In this document: in pieces, positions 1-6,926 of the stretch
Layout: the number at the start of each line of letters is the position of its first letter
How positions within the stretch are numbered: position 1 is the first letter of the stretch
Source of the DNA: CAVVNN01 sp963749605
GTDB lineage: Bacteria; Actinomycetota; Thermoleophilia; Solirubrobacterales; 70-9
Direction of reading: 5' to 3'
Assembly (NCBI GenBank): GCA_963749605.1
Contig: CAVVNN010000002.1
Span: 372,001-436,000 of the forward strand
DNA: 64,000 nt
Program-made: the position numbers and the translations under genes
The notes under the pieces: model-generated
Seen by the model: the letters and a program-made list of their open reading frames with translations, nothing else
Database searches by the model: none
Told to the model about the DNA's origin: nothing

Positions 1-695
1 TCGCAGAAGCTCGCGTCGTGGACCAGCAGCTCGGCGCGGAAGGCGACTTCCGCCGTCGCGTTGCAGGGAGCGGTGTCGCCGGTGACGACCACGGTGCGGC
101 CGGCCCGCGACTCCCCCATCACGTCGCCGGGGCCGACAGGGCCGGAGGCGCCCTCCACCTCCTCCCCGCGCTGCAGGCGGGCGAAGTCCGGGCCTTCGCT
201 GACGCCGAGTCGCTTGGCGGCCTCCGGGTCGAACCGACCGGGTCTCCCCTCCTCGACCAGGGCGTAGCCGCAGGAGCGCACGCTGTGCTCGGTCTTGAAG
301 GCGCGTATCTCGTAGCCGTCGTGGGACACGTGGTCGCCGGGCTCCAACTCGACCAGGTCCAGCTCGTACCCGAGCCGGCCGACCAGGCGACCCAGGGTTG
401 CGAAGAGGTCCCCTAGACCCGGGGGACCGTAGATGGTCAGGGGCTCCCGGCGGTCGGTCAGGTCGTAGGTCTTGAGCATGCCCGGCAGGCCGAGGATGTG
501 ATCGGCGTGGAAGTGGGTCAGGTAGATCTCGCCGACCTGGACCAGGCCAAGCGAGCGCTGCAGCTGGCGCTGGGTGCCTTCGCCGCAGTCGAACATCAGC
601 CGCTCCCCCCCACGTGCAATCAGGACGCTCGCGGTCGAGCGCCGCGCCGACGGCACCGAGCCGCCCGTGCCGAGGAAGATCACCGAGAGGTCCAT
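1..695 (-). CDS. rnz: Ribonuclease Z (3' end of gene cut by window edge)
   Basis: This is the tRNA 3'-processing endonuclease of the metallo-beta-lactamase fold, which removes 3' trailers from tRNA precursors that lack encoded CCA. The minus-strand frame starts at ATG 695 and runs off the window after about 231 residues, so the C-terminus is missing. The N-terminus carries LGTGGSVPS. The RNase Z signature FDCGEGTQRQ lies near residues 35-44, and the zinc-binding HxHxDH motif (HFHADH) at residues 61-66, followed by GLPG. A later VVTGDT segment fits the next metal ligand. It is divergent from tRNA-Arg, with only 36 bp between them, and the tRNA genes in this window lack encoded CCA, which fits the enzyme's role. 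Confidence 0.93.
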   Translation of the reverse strand, partial: MDLSVIFLGTGGSVPSARRSTASVLIARGGERLMFDCGEGTQRQLQRSLGLVQVGEIYLTHFHADHILGLPGMLKTYDLTDRREPLTIYGPPGLGDLFATLGRLVGRLGYELDLVELEPGDHVSHDGYEIRAFKTEHSVRSCGYALVEEGRPGRFDPEAAKRLGVSEGPDFARLQRGEEVEGASGPVGPGDVMGESRAGRTVVVTGDTAPCNATAEVAFRAELLVHDASFC

Positions 696-731
696 GAGCG
701 CGAGCCTACGCGAAGCTAGACTGACGATCCC

Positions 732-805
732 GCGCCCGTAGCTCAGCTGGATAGAGCGCCGCCCTCCGGAGGCGGAGGCCACAGGTTCGAATCCTGTCGG
801 GCGCG
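732..805 (+). tRNA. tRNA-Arg (anticodon CCG)
   Basis: A full cloverleaf can be drawn. The 7-bp acceptor is GCGCCCG with CGGGCGC, the D arm is GCTC/GAGC, the anticodon stem is CCGCC/GGCGG with loop CTCCGGA (anticodon CCG, reads CGG), and the T loop is TTCGAAT. The discriminator is G and no CCA is encoded. Its promoter must lie in or next to the start of the divergent rnz gene. Confidence 0.96.
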
Positions 806-819
806 TAGTTGTGGTGCCG

Positions 820-1740
820 CTAGGCGGTCTTGAAGCGGGCGCGCCACTCGTCGCGGTCGAACTTCGCCGGCTCGGTCTCCGACAGAAAACGCTCCAGTAC
901 GGCGATGAAGCGCCCCGGCGCCTCGAGCTGCGGCAGGTGGCCGACGCCCTCGAAGATCTCGAGCCGGCTGCCGGGCAGGGCCTCGTGGGCGTCTTCGGCG
1001 TGGCTGACGGGGATGATCGGGTCGCGGGAGCCCCAGAGAATGAGGATCGGCAGGGCGTCGGCTAGATAGAGACGGTCGCTGGCGGCAATCCGCTGGCCGC
1101 TGATACCGACGACCGAACGCAGGGTGGCGAGGAAGGCGGCGCGGCGATCGGGCTCCGACAGCGAAGCGTAGCCGCGGGCGACCTCGGCGACGTCGGGGCT
1201 GGGGCGAAGGCCGACGGCACCAAGGCCGCGCCCGAGCGCGGAACCGACCTGTGCGCCGATGCGGGCCGTCGCTGAGATGAAGAGATCGGCGCCGGGAAGA
1301 GCCGCGGCACGCAGGATCGCGCTCACGTCCGGGCCGAGGCCGCCGCTGGAGACCAGCACCAGGCGCTCGACCATCTCCGGGAACTGGTAGGTGAACTGCA
1401 TTGCAACGCCGCCGCCAAGCGAGTGGCCGACCAGCGTGGCGCTGTCATGGCCGAGGGCAAGCAGGAGGTCGCGGAGGCCGGATGCCAGGGAGCCGAGCGA
1501 GTAGTCGCCGCCGCCAGGTTCCGACTCGCCGTGGCCGGGCAGGTCGGGGGCAATGACCGTGTGTGCGCGGGCCAAGGGCTCGATTACCGCGCGCCAGTTC
1601 TCGCAGTTGCCCGCTATTCCGTGGACGAGCAGCAGAACGGGGCCTGAGCCGGCCTGTAGGTAGATCACCGAGCGGCCGTGGATCTGGGCCGTCTTCGTTT
1701 CGACCTGACTCGCTCGCAGAGGCGTGGGCTTGTCCGCCAC
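820..1740 (-). CDS. Alpha/beta hydrolase
   Basis: This 306-residue single-domain hydrolase has an oxyanion-hole LVHGIAG (about 38-44), the DLPGHGES strand-turn (66-73), a nucleophile elbow GHSLGG with Ser107, an acid Asp240 in LWGSRDP and a catalytic His268 in GVGHLP. All three catalytic residues are present, so it should be active. Substrate is not predictable; the sequence resembles the broad esterase/lipase/C-C hydrolase group. No signal peptide is seen, so it is probably cytoplasmic. It ends 15 bp from tRNA-Arg (convergent), and its start lies about 80 bp from the divergent secreted-type protein that follows. Confidence 0.88.
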   Translation of the reverse strand: MADKPTPLRASQVETKTAQIHGRSVIYLQAGSGPVLLLVHGIAGNCENWRAVIEPLARAHTVIAPDLPGHGESEPGGGDYSLGSLASGLRDLLLALGHDSATLVGHSLGGGVAMQFTYQFPEMVERLVLVSSGGLGPDVSAILRAAALPGADLFISATARIGAQVGSALGRGLGAVGLRPSPDVAEVARGYASLSEPDRRAAFLATLRSVVGISGQRIAASDRLYLADALPILILWGSRDPIIPVSHAEDAHEALPGSRLEIFEGVGHLPQLEAPGRFIAVLERFLSETEPAKFDRDEWRARFKTA

Positions 1741-1822
1741 GCTTCAAACGGTACTCGCACGGCAGGCGGACCCGATCCGATCGTCGCGAACCGGCGCTGT
1801 CGATTCCAATACTGTCGCGGCT

Positions 1823-2560
1823 GTGACCGAGCAGCCGCAGGCCACTCGTCCGCCGCGCGGGGCCCTGATCGTGATCGCCGTGGGTCTGCTCGCCTGCGTC
1901 GCCGCCGCCCTGCTCACCACCGACAGGTCGGGTGGCTCCGCCGCCCAGTTGGAATGGGCGCAGAAAAGCCCGCTTGCAGACTCCCAAGCGGTCGCGGTGC
2001 CGGGGGGCGGGGGCCAGATCCGACTCACCGAAGCCGGCATCCGCGCAACCGGGACGAACGTCAGCGGCTACGAGCTCTACCGCGTCGCGGCGGTTCTCGA
2101 GGTCGGCGCCGGCTCGCCGGTCGGCGGCGCCCGAATCCGCTGCTCGATGCGCACACCGGGGGGCACCGAAGTCGCGCAGACGCCGGCGTCCCGCGCCTCC
2201 TACCCTCGGTCGAGCGAAGAGCTGGTCAAGCAGGGGGTGCCGGAAAACGTGCTGGTCGAGTTCACCTCGAACGGCTCCGGCCTCGCCGTGGTCGCATTCG
2301 GGGACGCCTTCAAACGCTTCGCCAACGAGCGCGGGATCAAGCTGGCCTGGCCTGCCTACCGGGTCGGGCGGGAGCGGTGGGAATGGTTCCTCCCTTCCGG
2401 GCCGCCGTCCAAACCGCTCGAGCTCGGGTTCGCCGCGGTCTGGAAGACCACGGCGGTCCCGGCGGCCCACATCGCCTGCACCCTCACCACCAGCGCCGGC
2501 TCGGCGACCGTGAGCACCGGAGGTGCTCTGGCCAAGCGATCCCAACCGATCGTCGAATAA
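1823..2560 (+). CDS. Hypothetical membrane-anchored protein
   Basis: This protein of about 245 residues is of unrecognised family. The GTG at 1823 is preferred because an upstream ATG at 1724 would overlap the divergent hydrolase and add a low-complexity N-terminus. A hydrophobic segment near residues 14-32 (GALIVIAVGLLACVAAALL) follows a short basic head, consistent with an N-terminal membrane anchor and an extracytoplasmic body. The remainder is soluble and rich in beta-type sequence with two dispersed cysteines. It ends 12 bp from the convergent SRAP gene. No function is assigned. Confidence 0.7.
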   Translation: MTEQPQATRPPRGALIVIAVGLLACVAAALLTTDRSGGSAAQLEWAQKSPLADSQAVAVPGGGGQIRLTEAGIRATGTNVSGYELYRVAAVLEVGAGSPVGGARIRCSMRTPGGTEVAQTPASRASYPRSSEELVKQGVPENVLVEFTSNGSGLAVVAFGDAFKRFANERGIKLAWPAYRVGRERWEWFLPSGPPSKPLELGFAAVWKTTAVPAAHIACTLTTSAGSATVSTGGALAKRSQPIVE

Positions 2561-2572
2561 TCGGGCCCGGCC

Positions 2573-3367
2573 CTACGGGGCTACCAGAAGCTCCGGGCCC
2601 TCGATGCCTTTGCCCACCCTGTTGAGCTTGGGGTTGGCGGGGGCGCTGTCCATGCGGGCCGCGGGAAGCGGCGCGCACATCGCCACCGCGTCCTCGACGC
2701 TGAGATCGGGGCGCAGCCAGGCGGTCTCGGCGTCCTGGGTGGGAAGGATCGCCGGCATCCGGTCGTGCACCCGGGAGACCAGCTCGTTGGGCTCGGTGGT
2801 GACGATCGTGCAGCTGTAGAGCCAGCCGTCGTCGAAACCGCGGTCCTCGTCGTCCTCCCACTCCTTGCGAGTGCAGATACCGGCGAAGGCGAAGGGCTCG
2901 CCGCCGTCGACGGTGAAGCGCCAGGGCTGGCGAGGCTGCTTGGGGTCCTCGGCCTTCATCCACTCGTAGAAGCCGTCGGCGACGATCAGGCAGCGGTGGC
3001 GGAACTTGCCGACCAGGGGCGCATAGGCGCGACTGGTGGTGAGGTTCTCCGCTTTCGCGTTGATCATCCGGTAACCGACCTTGAGGTCCTTTGCCCAGCG
3101 CGGCACCAGGCCCCAGCGCATCAGCCGCGCCTCGCGCTCGCCCTGCGCCGCCTCGTCGGGATCGGGAGAGGAGCGCACTGTCAGCACCTCCTGCGTCGGC
3201 GCGACGTTGAAGCGACCGAGCCCTTTCGCAATCTTCTCGGCGCGCTCCGGCGCCGGCGGCGGCGCCTCGCCGGCGGCGTTTCGCTCCAGCGCCTTCTCCA
3301 GCTCGACCTGGAAGCGGTCGGCGATCGTCTTCGTGTCCTTGGCCGTGACCGTGAAGCGCCCGCACAT
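2573..3367 (-). CDS. SRAP-domain abasic-site processing protein (YedK/HMCES family)
   Basis: SRAP proteins crosslink covalently to abasic sites in single-stranded DNA through Cys2 and protect them during replication. This 264-residue protein begins MCGRFTV, exposing the catalytic Cys2 after methionine removal. It has the family elements RFNVAPTQ, MRWGLVPRWAKD, NAKAEN (active-site Asn and Glu), ADGFYEW and the late HDRMPAIL with the conserved His. Length and motif order are typical. The gene lies 3 bp downstream of the sugar dehydratase on the same strand, so it may be read from the same transcript although the functions are unrelated. No SOS-type operator is visible directly upstream. Confidence 0.92.
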   Translation of the reverse strand: MCGRFTVTAKDTKTIADRFQVELEKALERNAAGEAPPPAPERAEKIAKGLGRFNVAPTQEVLTVRSSPDPDEAAQGEREARLMRWGLVPRWAKDLKVGYRMINAKAENLTTSRAYAPLVGKFRHRCLIVADGFYEWMKAEDPKQPRQPWRFTVDGGEPFAFAGICTRKEWEDDEDRGFDDGWLYSCTIVTTEPNELVSRVHDRMPAILPTQDAETAWLRPDLSVEDAVAMCAPLPAARMDSAPANPKLNRVGKGIEGPELLVAP

Positions 3368-3370
3368 CGG

Positions 3371-4366
3371 CTACGCGGCCACCTTTGCGGGGCGAGCCTC
3401 GGGGTGGGACCGGTACCACTCGAGCGTGCGGCGCAGGCCGTCGGCGAGCTCGACTTCGGGGCGCCAGCCGGTCAGCTCGCGCAGCTTGGTCGAGTCGACG
3501 TACTGGCGGTCGATCTCACCCTCCGGCACGCCGGCTCCCTGGAAGTCCGGCTCGATCGCCCCGCCGGCCAGCGAGGCGATCGTCTCGACGATCTCGCGCA
3601 CCGAGTGCGGGCGTTCGCCGCCGGCGTTGAACGCCTCCCCCACCCCGTCGCCGCGATCGAGCGCGGCGGCGATCGCCAGGTAGGCGGCAACCGCGTCGTC
3701 GACGTGGAGGAGGTCGCGCTCGGGGCTGCCGTCGGAGCGAATCGCGGGAGGGCGCCCGTCGAGGACCGCAACCGCCGTCTCGGGGATCAGCCGCGAGAAG
3801 TTGAGGTCGCCGCCGCCGTAGACGTTGGCGAAGCGGGTGACGGCGATTGGCAACCCGTAGGCGTGCGCGTAGCTGCGGGCGACGATGTCGGCCGCAGCCT
3901 TGCTGGCGTCGTAGGGGTTGGTGGCGCGCAGCGGGAAATCCTCGCGGTAGGGCAGCTCCGGGCTCGACCCGTAGGCCTTGTCGGAGGAGGCGAAGACGAC
4001 CCGCTCGACCTCCCTCTCACGGCAGGCCTCGAACACGTTCCAGGCGCCGCGCACGTTGACCTCCAGCGTCTCCAGCGGCAGTCGGCGGGCGACGCCGACG
4101 ATCGTCTGCGCCGCCAGGTGGAAGACCGAGTCCCGTCCGGCGACCGCTTCGGCGACCGCCTCGGCGTCGCGCAGGTCTCCCTCGGCCAGCTCGATCTCGT
4201 CGCGGATGCCCAGCAGGTCGAGGCCGGAGAGCCGCTCGCCGCCGACGTCGGCGAGGCGCGGCGCCGGGCGGTCCAGCACCCGCACCGCCTCGCCGCGCTC
4301 CAGCAGCGCTCGCGCCAGGTGGGAGGCGACGAAGCCGTGGCCGCCGGTGACCAGAGTCCGCTTCAC
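3371..4366 (-). CDS. NAD-dependent sugar epimerase/dehydratase, likely CDP-glucose 4,6-dehydratase type
   Basis: An extended short-chain dehydrogenase acting on a nucleotide sugar. The dinucleotide-binding motif TGGHGFVASHL is at the N-terminus. The catalytic region has SSDKAY and YDASK (YxxxK), followed by NVYGGGDLNFSRLIPE, which resembles CDP-glucose 4,6-dehydratases. The start is set at GTG 4366 because its GTGA overlaps the TGA of the cytidylyltransferase gene, giving translational coupling; an ATG at 4402 would overlap that gene by 40 bp. The pairing with a glucose-1-phosphate cytidylyltransferase supports CDP-4-keto-6-deoxyglucose synthesis for a cell-surface glycan. A UDP- or GDP-sugar epimerase is the alternative. 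Confidence 0.85.
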   Translation of the reverse strand: MKRTLVTGGHGFVASHLARALLERGEAVRVLDRPAPRLADVGGERLSGLDLLGIRDEIELAEGDLRDAEAVAEAVAGRDSVFHLAAQTIVGVARRLPLETLEVNVRGAWNVFEACREREVERVVFASSDKAYGSSPELPYREDFPLRATNPYDASKAAADIVARSYAHAYGLPIAVTRFANVYGGGDLNFSRLIPETAVAVLDGRPPAIRSDGSPERDLLHVDDAVAAYLAIAAALDRGDGVGEAFNAGGERPHSVREIVETIASLAGGAIEPDFQGAGVPEGEIDRQYVDSTKLRELTGWRPEVELADGLRRTLEWYRSHPEARPAKVAA

Positions 4367-5100
4367 GGCGCTTGCACCCGCACGGCGTCCCAGGCTCGCC
4401 ACGGCGCTTCACCCGAGGCCCAGAGGTCGTTGAGGACGACCGCGTCCTTGTAGGTGTCCATGCAGTCCCAGAACCCCTCGTGGCGGAAGGCGCGCAGCTG
4501 CCCATCGGCGGCGAGCTGCGCCAGCGGCTCGCGCTCCAGCACGCTGTCCTCGTCGATGCAGTCGAGCGCGCCGGGCTCGAGGCAGAAGAAGCCGCCGTTG
4601 ATCCAGTGCTCGCTGCGCGGCTTCTCGACGAACCCCTCGACCCGGTCGTCGCCGCTGAGCTCCGCCACCCCCCACTGGAGGTTGGGGCGCACCACCGTCA
4701 TCGTCGCCAGTGCGCCGTGGGCGCTGTGAAACTCGAGCAGAGCCTCGAGGTCGACGTCGGCGACGCCGTCGGCGTAGGTGGCGCAGAAGGTCTCGCCGGC
4801 GAGCCGGTCGGCGAGCAGCGCGATCCTGCCCCCGGTCGGCGTGTCGAGTCCGGTGTCGGCGCACTCCACGCTGATGCCGTCGGGCCAGGCCTCGCCTGCC
4901 ACGAACTCCTCCACCGCCTCGCCCAGGTATCCGGTCGCGAGCAGAAAGCGGTCGAAGCCCTGCGCCGCGTAGATCCCGATCACGTGCCAAAGAATTGGCC
5001 GCGCACCGATCTCCACCAGCGCCTTCGGCACCGTCTCGGTCCGCTCCCGCAGTCTGGTCCCGCGGCCGCCGCAGAGGATGATCACCGGTGGCTTTTTCAT
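4363..5100 (-). CDS. rfbF: Glucose-1-phosphate cytidylyltransferase-like nucleotidyltransferase
   Basis: Predicted to make CDP-glucose from CTP and glucose-1-phosphate, the first step towards CDP-dideoxy or branched sugars. The 245-residue protein opens with the nucleotide-binding signature LCGGRGTRLRE, followed by PKALVEIG. Its C-terminal third carries HEGFWDCMDTYKD, a hallmark of the RfbF branch as opposed to UTP- or dTTP-using enzymes. It is translationally coupled to the downstream dehydratase. A 38-bp palindrome begins 4 bp upstream of its ATG, with no obvious ribosome-binding site between. A GTP/UTP-using sugar nucleotidyltransferase remains possible. Confidence 0.85.
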   Translation of the reverse strand: MKKPPVIILCGGRGTRLRERTETVPKALVEIGARPILWHVIGIYAAQGFDRFLLATGYLGEAVEEFVAGEAWPDGISVECADTGLDTPTGGRIALLADRLAGETFCATYADGVADVDLEALLEFHSAHGALATMTVVRPNLQWGVAELSGDDRVEGFVEKPRSEHWINGGFFCLEPGALDCIDEDSVLEREPLAQLAADGQLRAFRHEGFWDCMDTYKDAVVLNDLWASGEAPWRAWDAVRVQAP

Positions 5101-5104
5101 CGTT

Positions 5105-5142
5105 TGATGAGTTGACCCCTCTATAGGGTGGTTAACTCATCA
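5105..5142. repeat. 38-bp palindromic element, copy 1 (upstream of rfbF)
   Basis: The 13-bp arms TGATGAGTTGACC and GGTTAACTCATCA flank a 12-bp centre containing CTATAG. A second 38-bp copy lies at 63938-63975, identical at 31 of 38 positions by eye. Arm position 7 changes from G to C and its partner at position 32 from C to G, so pairing is kept. It fills most of the 50 bp between cysO and rfbF. It may be an operator for a dimeric regulator, a structured 5' leader or a transcription boundary. Confidence 0.7.
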
Positions 5143-5150
5143 ATCGTCGC

Positions 5151-5423
5151 TCAGCCACCTGCCACTGCGGGCAGGATCGTCAGCTCGGCGCCATCCTCGA
5201 TCTTCGTCTGGAGGCCGTCCTGGAAGCGGATGTCCTCGCCGGAGACGTAGACGTTGACGAAGCGGCGCAGGTCGCCGTCCTGGGTGATCCGCTCGCGCAG
5301 GTCGCCGTGCGCCTCGAAGACCGCGTCGAGCACCTCGCCGACGGTGGAACCGGAGACCTCGACCTCGGCCTCCCCCCCAGTCGCGGCCCGCAACTGGGTC
5401 GGGATCTTCACGTTGACTGCCAT
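5151..5423 (-). CDS. cysO: CysO-type ubiquitin-like sulfur carrier protein (MoaD/ThiS fold)
   Basis: A 90-residue beta-grasp sulfur carrier ending in AVAGG, whose C-terminal diglycine would be adenylated and converted to a thiocarboxylate that donates sulfide. The second half (RRFVNVYV, DIRFQDGL, LTILPAVAGG) closely resembles mycobacterial CysO as I remember it, more than MoaD or ThiS. In Mycobacterium, CysO feeds the PLP enzyme CysM for cysteine synthesis. Here its start ATG overlaps the threonine-synthase-like stop by one base (TGATG), so the two are tightly coupled and both lie under the SAM-I riboswitch. No Mec-type peptidase or MoeZ-type activating enzyme is in the window. Confidence 0.88.
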   Translation of the reverse strand: MAVNVKIPTQLRAATGGEAEVEVSGSTVGEVLDAVFEAHGDLRERITQDGDLRRFVNVYVSGEDIRFQDGLQTKIEDGAELTILPAVAGG

Positions 5424-6655
5424 CAGACGGATACCTCCTGGCGGAACTCGGACTCGAAGCTGGCGAGGTCGGGGTCGATCTCGTGCATGCGGAAACTATC
5501 GCGAGCGGCGTCGAGCGTCTTCAGCCCCTCGCCGGTGATGTAAACGACGACCCGCTCGCCAGCGGCGATGTCGCCGCGTTCGGCGAGCTTGCGCAGTACG
5601 CCGACGGTGACCCCGCCGGCGGTCTCGGTGAAGACGCCTGTCGTCTCGGCCAGCAGGCGGATGCCGTCGCGGATCTCCTCGTCGGTGACCGAGTCGACGG
5701 CGCCGCCGGTCCTGCGAGCCTGCTCGACCGCGTAGGGCCCGTCGGCGGGGTCGCCGATCGCGAGGCTCTTGGCGATCGTCTCGGGCTTCTGCGGCTTGCA
5801 GATCTCCCAGCCTTCGGCGAAAGCGGTCGCCACCGGACTGCAGCCCGCCGCCTGGGCGCCGTTGAAGACCGGCTGGGCGCCGCTGACGAGCCCGAGGTCG
5901 ATCCACTCCTGGAAGCCGCGGCCGACCTTGGTGAACAGCGACCCCGAGGCGATCGGGCAGACCACCCGGTCGGGCAGCTCCCAGCCGAGCTGCTCGACCG
6001 TCTCGTAGGCGAGCGTCTTCGAGCCCTCGGCGTAGTAGGGCCGCAGGTTGACGTTGACGAAGGCCCAGGGCCGGGTTTCGGCAAGTTGCGTGCAGAGCCG
6101 GTTGACGTCGTCGTAGTTGCCACGCACCCCGACCAGGTTGGTCCCGTAGATGCCGGTCGCGAGCAGCTTCTGCTCCTCCAGATTGGCCGGGACGAAGACG
6201 TAGGACTCCAGCCCGGCGGCGGCTGAGTGCGCCGCAACCGCGTTGGCGAGGTTTCCCGTCGAGGCGCAGGCCACCGTCGTGAAGCCCAGCTCGCGGGCCT
6301 TGGCGACCGCCACCGCAACCACTCTGTCCTTGAAGGAATGGGTCGGGTTGGCGGCGTCGTTCTTGATCCACAGCTCGGCGTCGAGGCCAAGCCGCTCGGC
6401 CAGACGATCTGCTCGCAGCAGTGGGGTCATCCCGGGCTCCAACGGGTCCCCGGGCCTGCCTTCGAAGGGGAGGAAGTCGGCGTAGCGCCAGATCCCCTGC
6501 GACCCAGTCTGGATGCGGCGCTTGGCCTCCGCCGCCTCGAGGCCGGACAGGTCGTAGGCCACCTCGAGCGGGCCGAAGCAGTTCTCGCAGACATAGAGCG
6601 CGTCCAGCTCGTAGGCCGTCCCGCACTCCTTGCACCTCAGGCTTTCCAAAGACAT
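5423..6655 (-). CDS. thrC: Threonine synthase family PLP enzyme (possible homocysteine-forming role)
   Basis: A 410-residue fold-type II PLP enzyme. The start is ATG 6655 because a longer frame would run through the riboswitch terminator. An N-terminal zinc-ribbon-like stretch has CKEC (8-11) and CENC (23-26). The PLP lysine is about residue 109 in HSFKD, and the protein retains glycine-rich cofactor-binding segments (ASTGNLANA, ASGSLF). By family it converts O-phosphohomoserine to threonine. The context is unusual: it follows a SAM-I riboswitch, which normally switches off methionine and cysteine genes, and is coupled to cysO. I infer that it may instead, or additionally, use O-phosphohomoserine with CysO thiocarboxylate to make homocysteine. 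Confidence 0.85.
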   Translation of the reverse strand: MSLESLRCKECGTAYELDALYVCENCFGPLEVAYDLSGLEAAEAKRRIQTGSQGIWRYADFLPFEGRPGDPLEPGMTPLLRADRLAERLGLDAELWIKNDAANPTHSFKDRVVAVAVAKARELGFTTVACASTGNLANAVAAHSAAAGLESYVFVPANLEEQKLLATGIYGTNLVGVRGNYDDVNRLCTQLAETRPWAFVNVNLRPYYAEGSKTLAYETVEQLGWELPDRVVCPIASGSLFTKVGRGFQEWIDLGLVSGAQPVFNGAQAAGCSPVATAFAEGWEICKPQKPETIAKSLAIGDPADGPYAVEQARRTGGAVDSVTDEEIRDGIRLLAETTGVFTETAGGVTVGVLRKLAERGDIAAGERVVVYITGEGLKTLDAARDSFRMHEIDPDLASFESEFRQEVSV

Positions 6656-6682
6656 CCGATCTTCCTTCTCGTCGCTGGCAAC

Positions 6683-6712
6683 AAAAAAACCTCCGCCGTG
6701 TGGGGCAGAGGT
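6683..6712 (-). terminator. Riboswitch-controlled attenuator terminator upstream of thrC
   Basis: Read on the minus strand, the stem ACCTC-T-GCC pairs with GGC-G-GAGGT around the loop CCACAC and is followed by seven T residues. The CCCCACA in and next to the loop is complementary to TGTGGGG at the 3' side of the aptamer P1 stem. Closing P1 (SAM bound) therefore frees the terminator and opening P1 allows an anti-terminator. The layout predicts SAM-dependent premature termination. Confidence 0.85.
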
Positions 6713-6729
6713 CCGATCGGACTTCTCCC

Positions 6730-6838
6730 CACATCTTCCAGGTCGCAGACCTGCTGGACTTGGCACCTCCCCTCGAACTCTCGTCCGAGGTGGTTGCCGG
6801 GGCTTCAATGGGCCAGTCCCTCCACCCCTCTAGATGTG
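6730..6838 (-). promoter_or_regulatory. SAM-I (S-box) riboswitch aptamer
   Basis: On the minus strand the 109-nt element starts with P1 CACATC and closes with GATGTG. It shows the S-box core in order: AGAGGGGTGGAGGGACTGG (P2 with kink-turn), TTGAAGCCCCGGCAACC, P3 CACCTC...GAGGTG, the junction CCAAGTCC and the P4 hairpin CAGGTC...GACCTG. These match the Rfam SAM family consensus as I know it. The downstream terminator makes it a transcriptional off-switch for thrC-cysO. Confidence 0.93.
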
Positions 6839-6926
6839 GCGCTTATGTTGCGAGCAAGCCTACCAAGTAGGTTTAACCTTGTGGTCACCGTGCCAAACCT
6901 GTTCGAAGAGAAGATGAGCCCCAACG

